DNA of 64,000 nt from Streptomyces sp. SS1-1 (GTDB taxonomy: Bacteria > Actinomycetota > Actinomycetes > Streptomycetales > Streptomycetaceae): positions 4,566,501-4,630,500 of the forward strand of contig NZ_WBXN01000004.1 in assembly GCF_008973465.1 (NCBI RefSeq). Reading direction: 5' to 3'. How positions within the stretch are numbered: position 1 is the first letter of the stretch; the number at the start of each line of letters is the position of its first letter. The translations under genes and the position numbers were made by a program. Positions 58,699-64,000 of this stretch are shown in pieces. A model generated the notes under the pieces. That model searched no databases. It had not been told where the DNA came from and was given only the letters and a program-made list of their open reading frames with translations.

Positions 58699-59451
58699 GT
58701 GACTTTCGGTGAGCAGCCGGCGTATCTGCGTGTCGCGGGTGATCTCCGTAAGAAGATCGTCGACGGCTCACTCCCTCCGCACACCCGCCTCCCGTCCCAG
58801 GCCAGGATCCGTGAGGAGTACGGCGTCTCGGACACCGTCGCGCTGGAGGCGCGCAAGGTGCTGATGGCCGAGGGCCTGGTCGAGGGCCGCTCCGGCTCCG
58901 GGACCTATGTGCGCGAGCGGCCCGTGCCCCGCCGGATCGCCCGCTCCGGCTTCCGCCCGCCGAGCGGGGCCACACCGTTCCGGCAGGAGCAGGCCGACGG
59001 CGACGCCCGCGGCACCTGGGAGTCCCGCAGCGAGCAGGCGGTGGCCGGCCGTGCCGTCGCCGAGCGGCTGGCGATCCGGCCCGGCGAGCGCGTGATGTGC
59101 ACGCGGTATCTGTTCCGGGAGGCGGGCGAGCCCATGATGCTCTCCACCTCCTGGGAGCCCCTCTCCGTCACCGGCCGCACGCCCGTGATGCTGCCCGAGG
59201 AGGGCCCGCTCGGCGGCATGGGCGTCGTCGAGCGGATGGCCGCCATCGACATCGTCGTGGACAACGTCACCGAGGAGGTCGGCGCCCGCCCCGGCCTCGC
59301 GGAGGAACTGCACGCGCTGGGCGGTGTCCCCGGCCATGTCGTCCTCGTCGTCCAGCGCACCTACTACGCCTCGGGCCGCCCGGTCGAGACGGCGGACGTG
59401 GTGGTCCCGGCCGACCGCTACCGCGTCGCGTACCACCTGCCGGTCAAGTAG
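58699..59451 (+). CDS. GntR-family regulator with UTRA ligand-binding domain (HutC/DasR subfamily)
   Basis: The protein has 250 residues. The N-terminal winged helix spans about 5-75: PAYLRVAGDLRKKIVDGSLP, RLPSQARIREEYGVSDTVAL, LVEGRSGSGTYVRER. The UTRA domain (about 110-245) carries LAIRPGERVMCTRYLFREAG, EEVGARPGLAEELHAL and VVLVVQRTYYASGRPVETAD. UTRA domains bind small effectors such as sugar phosphates, histidine-pathway intermediates or lipids. No metabolic operon is adjacent, so the effector is unknown. GTG 58699 has GGGAG 6 nt upstream. Confidence 0.92.
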   Translation: MTFGEQPAYLRVAGDLRKKIVDGSLPPHTRLPSQARIREEYGVSDTVALEARKVLMAEGLVEGRSGSGTYVRERPVPRRIARSGFRPPSGATPFRQEQADGDARGTWESRSEQAVAGRAVAERLAIRPGERVMCTRYLFREAGEPMMLSTSWEPLSVTGRTPVMLPEEGPLGGMGVVERMAAIDIVVDNVTEEVGARPGLAEELHALGGVPGHVVLVVQRTYYASGRPVETADVVVPADRYRVAYHLPVK

Positions 59452-59804
59452 CGCGCGGGCGCGAGTGAAGTAGCGCACATCTCCCTTCCGTTGCCCGGTG
59501 CGGGGACACAACACCCGCCCCGGCGCGCCCGGTTGCCCTGCGGTCGTTCCCGCAGGTCATGCCGGGTTTCTTCGGCGTATCCGCCCCACCGGCGCATCGC
59601 CTCGCGCACACGGCGCGTTCCGTGGCGCGCGCCCCCTCCGGCTTGGCTGGTTGCGTACCTCTTTGTGAAAAGCCGTATTCGCTGCGTGAAGGTTAGGCGT
59701 AGGCTCGGGCATATGCGGATTGCGGTTTCCTCAGCGGGCGGGGCACGGCACAGGCCGCGAGCGTTATGCGGGCGGCCGCGGGCGGGAAGGAGCAGTGGGG
59801 CGCG
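59452..59804. other. 353-bp region before the SPOR-like gene
   Basis: No gene is seen. A -10-like TAGGCT at 59700-59705 is the probable promoter of the downstream small gene, giving a leader of about 90 nt. The left part is CG-rich and without clear repeats or hairpins. Confidence 0.5.
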
Positions 59805-59996
59805 ATGAACGACAGCACGATCACTCTTCCCTGGCTCGTCGTCCGGCAGGACGACAACGGCAATCGCTACCGCGTGGGCCGGTACGCGACCCGCGCCGAG
59901 GCCCAGAAGATCGCGGACAGTCTCGACGGCCGTGGACACAAACAGCTGTACTGGGTCGAGCGCATCACGCAGAACGGCGGCGGCGCCGACCGCTGA
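59805..59996 (+). CDS. Small SPOR-like domain protein
   Basis: The protein has 63 residues. LPWLVVRQDDNGNRYRVGRY followed by ATRAEAQKIADSLDGRGHKQ and LYWVERI matches the short SPOR-like proteins of Streptomyces, where strands and one helix form the ligand-binding fold. Classical SPOR domains bind denuded peptidoglycan at septa, but this protein has no signal or membrane anchor, so that role is uncertain. ATG 59805 follows GAAGGAG at about 13 nt; no nearer site is visible. It is followed 28 bp later by a Nudix gene with its own promoter. Confidence 0.8.
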   Translation: MNDSTITLPWLVVRQDDNGNRYRVGRYATRAEAQKIADSLDGRGHKQLYWVERITQNGGGADR

Positions 59997-60024
59997 CGCC
60001 AGGCGCTCCCGTAGGCTCCGGCGC

Positions 60025-60423
60025 ATGACGGAACGGATCGTGGTCGGCGCCGCGCTGCTGGACGCGGGCCGCCTGCTCGCCGCACGCCGGAGCGCGCCGG
60101 CGGACCTGGCCGGGCGCTGGGAGCTCCCCGGCGGCAAGGTCGAACCGGGCGAGAAGCCCGACGCGGCGCTCGCCCGCGAACTGCGCGAGGAACTCGGCGT
60201 GGACGCCGAGGTCGTGGAGCGCGTCCCCGGCGTCTGGCCCCTGCGGGACCCCTTCGTCCTCCATGTGTGGACGGCCCGCCTGCGGCCCGGCAGCCCGGCG
60301 CCGCGGCCCCTGGAGGACCACGACGACCTGCGCTGGCTGGACGCCGGCGAGCTGTGGGACGTCGACTGGCTGGAGCAGGACGTGCCCGCGGTCCGGGAAG
60401 TGGCCCGGCGGCTGACGCCCTGA
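60025..60423 (+). CDS. Nudix hydrolase, MutT-like
   Basis: The protein has 132 residues. The complete Nudix box is present: GGKVEPGEKPDAALARELRE followed by ELGV (about 36-59), with the metal-binding REUxEE core. The N-terminus IVVGAALLDAGRLLAARR and WELPGGK are typical of MutT/CTP-pyrophosphohydrolase members that clean oxidised or surplus nucleotides. The C-terminal half has LRWLDAGELWDVDWLEQD. A -10 box TAGGCT (60012-60017) ends 7 bp before ATG 60025, so the mRNA is probably leaderless. Substrate not assigned. Confidence 0.92.
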   Translation: MTERIVVGAALLDAGRLLAARRSAPADLAGRWELPGGKVEPGEKPDAALARELREELGVDAEVVERVPGVWPLRDPFVLHVWTARLRPGSPAPRPLEDHDDLRWLDAGELWDVDWLEQDVPAVREVARRLTP

Positions 60424-60473
60424 CGCACCCCTGTCGGACCCCCGCCCTTGACCCGCCTGGCGCGGTACTGACG

Positions 60474-60486
60474 CCCGAATATCGGG
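60474..60486. promoter_or_regulatory. Palindrome CCCGA-ATA-TCGGG before the anti-sigma-type gene
   Basis: The arms are perfect, 36 bp before the GTG at 60522. It overlaps GGGTAT (60484-60489), which resembles the -10 box of sigma-B-type promoters in Streptomyces. Either an operator or a stress promoter is possible; no -35 match is convincing. Confidence 0.35.
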
Positions 60487-60521
60487 TATGTGCCCATTAA
60501 CCCCATGAAACCGGACATGGA

Positions 60522-60953
60522 GTGGCCTCCGCTGGCTGGGAAGTGATCGGCGTGCTCGACACCGATGGCGACTGCGCCGAATGGACGTTCCCCGCGGAGG
60601 CCGGCGCCGTCCGGGCGGCCCGCGCCGCCGTGCGCGACCGGCTCCGCGCCTGGGGGCTGAGCGGCCTCGCCGACGTCGCGGCCCTGCTGGTCAGCGAACT
60701 CGTGACCAACTCCCTGCGGCACGCCACCGGTCCCATCGGGGTGCGCCTGGTGCGTCCCTCCGGGGACGGCGGGGTGCTGCTCGTCGAGGTCTCCGACCCG
60801 CTGCCCGATCCGCCGCGCGCCCGCAGCGCCGCCGACGAGGACGAGGGCGGCCGCGGCCTCCAGCTCGTGGCGCGAACCTCCCGCCGCTGGGGGACCCGGC
60901 CGGGACGCGGCGCCGGCAAGACGGTCTGGTTCGAACTCGCGATCCCCCGCTGA
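60522..60953 (+). CDS. Anti-sigma-type ATP-binding protein (HATPase_c, RsbW-like)
   Basis: The protein has 143 residues and consists of a single Bergerat-fold domain: VRAARAAVRDRLRAWGL, the N box LLVSELVTNSLRHATGPIGV, LLVEVSDPLPDPP (G1), DEDEGGRGLQLVARTSRRWG (G2) and GKTVWFELAIP. These small kinases bind sigma factors or phosphorylate anti-anti-sigma factors. GTG 60522 is accepted, though its Shine-Dalgarno is weak. The C-terminus resembles that of the phosphatase encoded next, which carries its own HATPase domain. They may act on the same partners. Confidence 0.88.
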   Translation: MASAGWEVIGVLDTDGDCAEWTFPAEAGAVRAARAAVRDRLRAWGLSGLADVAALLVSELVTNSLRHATGPIGVRLVRPSGDGGVLLVEVSDPLPDPPRARSAADEDEGGRGLQLVARTSRRWGTRPGRGAGKTVWFELAIPR

Positions 60954-61302
60954 TGCCTCGGGTCCCACGGTCCGTCAGCGGCGCCCCGGACGCCCGCCGT
61001 ACGCCCGCCGTACGCCCGCCGTCCGGCCCTGGACCAGCTCTGGACCGGCTCTGGACCGGCTCTGGAAAGGCCTCGGACCGGCCGCGGCCGATTCCCGTCG
61101 GTGACGGGTGACCAAGGTCGTGATTCGAGGGCGTGTCCGCTGGTTAGAAGACTGGAAGTGTTTCCGCGGCGGGGACCGAAAAGCATCGGGACCGTGCTGT
61201 GATCGTGAACACCGTGTTGTGCGGGGCCGTAGTGCTGGATACTGCGGGCAGCCGCCGCCGGTGACCGGTGCCGGACGCGGTGAGCTGGAGGGGACGGTTC
61301 GC
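60954..61302. other. 349-bp region with 11-bp repeats, before the phosphatase gene
   Basis: No gene is seen. It contains two neighbouring 11-bp tandem arrays (60991-61061). The right half probably holds the promoter of the phosphatase gene, whose Shine-Dalgarno GGAGGGG lies near 61287. Confidence 0.55.
60991..61061. repeat. Two adjacent arrays of 11-bp tandem repeats
   Basis: CGCCCGCCGTA occurs at 60991-61001, 61002-61012 and, with the last base changed, 61013-61023. CTGGACCRGCT occurs at 61029-61039, 61040-61050 and 61051-61061. Both have a period of 11 bp, about one helical turn, so a protein could bind all copies on one face. Confidence 0.8.
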
Positions 61303-64000
61303 GTGAGCGAGATACCAGCGAAGGCGACGGAGTCCGAGGACCCGTCGGACAAGGGCGGGGCGAGGGCCGCGGGGGATCTCTCCGACGCTCGCGCCTCCCA
61401 CGGCACACCCGCCTCCCACGGCACACCCGTCTCCGCCGGGGCCGCCTCGGCCGGCGCACCGGACACCCGCACACCCCACGGTCCGCGGGACCCGGACACG
61501 ACCGCATTCGGCTCCGAGGAGCCGCGCCCGGGCGAGCCGCTGTGGCAGAGCAAGCCGCCCGGTTCGATCTACGACTACATCAAGGTCGCGTCCTTCTCCA
61601 TCGGCCCCGACGGCCTCGTCGACCAGTGGAGTCTGCGCGCCGAGCAGGTCTTCGGCATCCCCGCCGAGCGCGCGGTCGGCATGGACCCCATCGAGGTGTT
61701 CATCGACCCCGACCTGCGCGCGCAGGGCCAGCGGAAGATGGCCGAGATCCTGGACGGGCGCGAGTGGACCGGCGTGGTCCCCTTCCGGGCGCCGGACGGC
61801 GACGACGGCGGCCGGGGCAAGGACGGCCTCGCCGAGGTGTACGTCATGCCGACGCGGACCGAGGAGGGGGAGAAGGCCGCCGTCTGCATCGTCGTCGACG
61901 TCCGGACCCTCCGCCGGATGGAGACCGACCTGGCCGCCTCGCAGGCCATTTTCGGTCAATCTCCCTTCGGGTTCCTGCTGATCGACACCGATCTGCGGGT
62001 GCGCCGCGCCAACCAGCGGTTCGCGTCCCTGTTCGGCGGCGCCCCCGACGACCACCGTGGCCGGGGCGTCCACGACTACCTGGCCCGGCCCGAGGCCGAG
62101 CGGGTCTCGGCCACCCTGCGCCGCGTCCTGGAGAGCGGCGACTCCATCACCGACATGCACGTCACCGGCTTCCTGCCGGGCTCCGACGAGCGCCGCCACT
62201 GGTCCGTCAACCTCTACCGGGTGCACAGCGGCAGCGGCCGTCCCATCGGCATCGCCTGGCTCGGCATCGACATCACCGCCCGGCGCGCCGCCGCCCGCGA
62301 GGCCGCCGCCGCCCGGCGCAACCTCGCCCTGCTGAACGACGCCGGCGCCCGCATCGGCAACTCCCTCGACCTGGAGACCACCGCCCGCGAACTCCTCGAC
62401 GTGGTGGTGCCCGGCTTCTGCGACCTCGCCACGGTCGACCTGTACCAGGGGCTGCTGGCCGGCGACGAGACACCGCCCGGCCTCGCCGACGGCAGCGCGG
62501 AGCTGCGCCGGGTCGCCTTCTCCAGTGCCGTGTCGGACGCGCCCTTCGTGGGCGGCGGCGCGGAGGTCTCCGTCGGCGGCGTGCACCACTACCCGTTCAA
62601 CTCGCCCTGCGCGGACGCCCTGCGCACCGCCCGCGTGCAGCATGTGCCCGGCGAGGAGGGCGGGCTCGTGCAGTCCACGCTCGCCGTGCCGATGGTCGCC
62701 CACGACACCGTCGTCGGACTCGCCCAGTTCGCCCGGACGAAGGGCAGCGAGCCGTTCGGGGACCGCGACCGCGAACTCGCCGTGGAACTCGCGGCCCGCG
62801 CGGCGGTCTGCATCGACAACGCCCGGCTGTACCGGCGTGAGCACGAACGCGCCCTGATACTGCAGCGGTCGCTGCTGCCGCCCGGCGACCCGGTCGCCGC
62901 CGGACTCGACATCGCCTGCCGCTATCTGCCCGGCAACGCCTCCGCCGACCGGCACAGCGAGGTGGGCGGCGACTGGTTCGACGTCATCGAACTGCCCGGC
63001 CACCGCACCGCGCTGGTCGTCGGCGACGTGATGGGGCGCGGGCTGCGCGCCGCCGTCGCGATGGGCGAACTGCGCTCCGCCGTACGGACGCTGGCGCTGC
63101 TGGACCTCGAACCGGCCGAGGTGCTGTCCGCGCTGGACGAGATCGCGCGCGGGCTCGGCGCCCCCGGCGGCGTCCAGCAGGCCACCCGGGCGGCCCGCCG
63201 GCCCCGGGAGGCGGACCTCTCCGAGGTGTACCTCGCCACCTGCGTGTACGCCGTGTACGACTCCGTGACCCGGCGCTGCACCTTCGCCAACGCCGGGCAC
63301 CTCCCGCCGGTCCTCGTCGAGCCCGGCGAGGACGCGCTGATGCTGGACGTGCCGCCCGGGATGCCGCTCGGTGTCGGCGGCGAGCCGTTCGAGGAGGTGG
63401 AGGTCGAACTGCCCGAGGGCGCGCTGCTGGCGCTCTACACGGATGGACTGGTCGAGTCCCGCGACCACCCCCTGGACGAGGGCCTGCAGGCCTTCGTCGG
63501 CGCGCTCACCGACCCCGCGCGCCCCCTGGAGGACGTGTGCGACCACGTCCTCAACACCCTCGACACCCATCACGGCGAGGACGACATCGCGCTGCTGATG
63601 GCGCGGGTGCAGGGGCTGCCCGCCGACTCCGTCGGCGACTGGACGCTGCCGCGCGAGCCCCGCAGCGTGGGCCGCGCCCGCGAGTACGCCCGCGCCCGGC
63701 TCCAGTCGTGGGACCTGGAGGCGCTGGTCGACACCACCGAACTCCTCGTCAGCGAACTGGTCACCAACGCGCTGCGCTACGGCGAGGGAGAGATCCGGCT
63801 CCGTCTGCTGCTGGACCGCACGCTCGTGTGCGAGGTCTGGGACGCCGGCCTCGTCCAGCCGCGCCGCCGCCGCGCCCGCGACACGGACGAGGGCGGCCGC
63901 GGCCTCCAACTGGTCGGCCTGCTCAGCGCGGCCTGGGGCTCCCGCCGCACGCCACGCGGCAAGACGGTCTGGTTCGAACTCCCCCTGCCCGACGGCGAAA
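61303..64000 (+). CDS. PAS-GAF-SpoIIE phosphatase-HATPase protein, 3' end outside window
   Basis: At least 899 residues are visible; no stop is reached. GTG 61303 has GGAGGGG upstream. After an acidic, disordered start with an 18-bp tandem repeat (61393-61428, encoding ASHGTP twice), two PAS domains follow (about 85-210 and 212-335: GPDGLVDQWSLRAEQVFGIP, SPFGFLLIDTDLRVRRANQR). Next come a GAF domain (about 340-510), a SpoIIE phosphatase (about 520-765) with VGGDWFDVIEL, VVGDVMGRGLRAAVAMGEL, NAGHLPPVL, LYTDGLVESRD and GEDDIALLM, and a HATPase (about 785-895) with LLVSELVTNALRYGEGEI, DEGGRGLQLVGLL and GKTVWFELPLP. It is probably nearly complete. It senses a signal and dephosphorylates anti-sigma antagonists. 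Confidence 0.92.
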   Translation, partial: MSEIPAKATESEDPSDKGGARAAGDLSDARASHGTPASHGTPVSAGAASAGAPDTRTPHGPRDPDTTAFGSEEPRPGEPLWQSKPPGSIYDYIKVASFSIGPDGLVDQWSLRAEQVFGIPAERAVGMDPIEVFIDPDLRAQGQRKMAEILDGREWTGVVPFRAPDGDDGGRGKDGLAEVYVMPTRTEEGEKAAVCIVVDVRTLRRMETDLAASQAIFGQSPFGFLLIDTDLRVRRANQRFASLFGGAPDDHRGRGVHDYLARPEAERVSATLRRVLESGDSITDMHVTGFLPGSDERRHWSVNLYRVHSGSGRPIGIAWLGIDITARRAAAREAAAARRNLALLNDAGARIGNSLDLETTARELLDVVVPGFCDLATVDLYQGLLAGDETPPGLADGSAELRRVAFSSAVSDAPFVGGGAEVSVGGVHHYPFNSPCADALRTARVQHVPGEEGGLVQSTLAVPMVAHDTVVGLAQFARTKGSEPFGDRDRELAVELAARAAVCIDNARLYRREHERALILQRSLLPPGDPVAAGLDIACRYLPGNASADRHSEVGGDWFDVIELPGHRTALVVGDVMGRGLRAAVAMGELRSAVRTLALLDLEPAEVLSALDEIARGLGAPGGVQQATRAARRPREADLSEVYLATCVYAVYDSVTRRCTFANAGHLPPVLVEPGEDALMLDVPPGMPLGVGGEPFEEVEVELPEGALLALYTDGLVESRDHPLDEGLQAFVGALTDPARPLEDVCDHVLNTLDTHHGEDDIALLMARVQGLPADSVGDWTLPREPRSVGRAREYARARLQSWDLEALVDTTELLVSELVTNALRYGEGEIRLRLLLDRTLVCEVWDAGLVQPRRRRARDTDEGGRGLQLVGLLSAAWGSRRTPRGKTVWFELPLPDGE

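Noticed and set aside
61144..63909. A 921-residue reverse-strand open frame across the last gene
   Set aside because: It lies opposite a protein with clear PAS, GAF, SpoIIE and HATPase motifs and has composition typical of antisense shadows in GC-rich DNA.

Overview
The window is high-GC actinobacterial chromosome, almost certainly Streptomyces. The evidence is strong third-position G/C, frequent GTG starts, leaderless-looking promoters, a WhiB-family protein, a SigE-family ECF sigma factor, SpoIIE-type phosphatases with anti-sigma kinase domains, a DasR-type operator before a chitinase, and the gene order fumC, class I fumarase, wbl, glpX, xseBA, ispH, ppgK, ychF. As I remember it, that order matches the SCO50xx core region of S. 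coelicolor. I see no prophage, insertion sequence, CRISPR array, rRNA or tRNA.

Layout. 1-9000: the end of a GntP-family gluconate permease, two small proteins sharing a PH-like domain (326-886 and 6828-7259), a secreted M14 carboxypeptidase, a MEDS/anti-sigma-type sensor, an unusual NRAMP-like transporter, an ECF sigma factor with a membrane partner whose outer part is duplicated, and a three-domain secreted chitinase. 9215-18974: a Tad (type IVb pilus) locus running one way: zinc-ribbon protein, CpaB, TadZ, two TadE-like pseudopilins, TadA, TadB, TadC, LuxR-type response regulator, Flp pilin, TadG-like protein (apparent CTG start), lipoprotein and OmpA-like protein. 18975-27974: DUF192, LLM oxidoreductase, DinB, methyltransferase, a 664-bp gap with a terminator that has no gene, uppS, PIN-PhoH, a secreted lytic transglycosylase-like protein, an AI-2E family transporter and an ahpD with no ahpC beside it.

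28103-45769: a PadR-ABC ATPase-FtsX permease operon with a candidate operator, an SPFH-RHH pair, a class A penicillin-binding protein, a GAF-SpoIIE-HATPase phosphatase, a FomD-like hydrolase, class II and class I fumarases, DUF1707, WhiB-like, glpX, DUF4245 and a nitroreductase. 45958-53898: exonuclease VII (xseB, xseA), ispH, ppgK, a DUF6542 membrane protein, ychF and a SNF2 helicase. 53899-64000: a probable gene remnant, a subtilase facing a serpin, a DUF4190/septum-formation protein, GntR, SPOR and Nudix genes, an anti-sigma ATPase and a PAS-GAF-SpoIIE-HATPase phosphatase cut by the window edge.

Functional threads. Cell-envelope building and remodelling is prominent: uppS supplies the polyprenyl carrier, and the window also holds a class A PBP, a transglycosylase and the Tad pilus. 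Secreted degradation is represented by the chitinase, carboxypeptidase and subtilase. Partner-switch stress signalling is represented by four proteins with anti-sigma-type ATPase domains. Central metabolism contributes two fumarases, fructose-bisphosphatase and polyphosphate glucokinase. Starts were chosen from Shine-Dalgarno spacing or, where a -10 box lies about 7 nt upstream, as leaderless. Family names rest on motif recognition by eye, with no database search.
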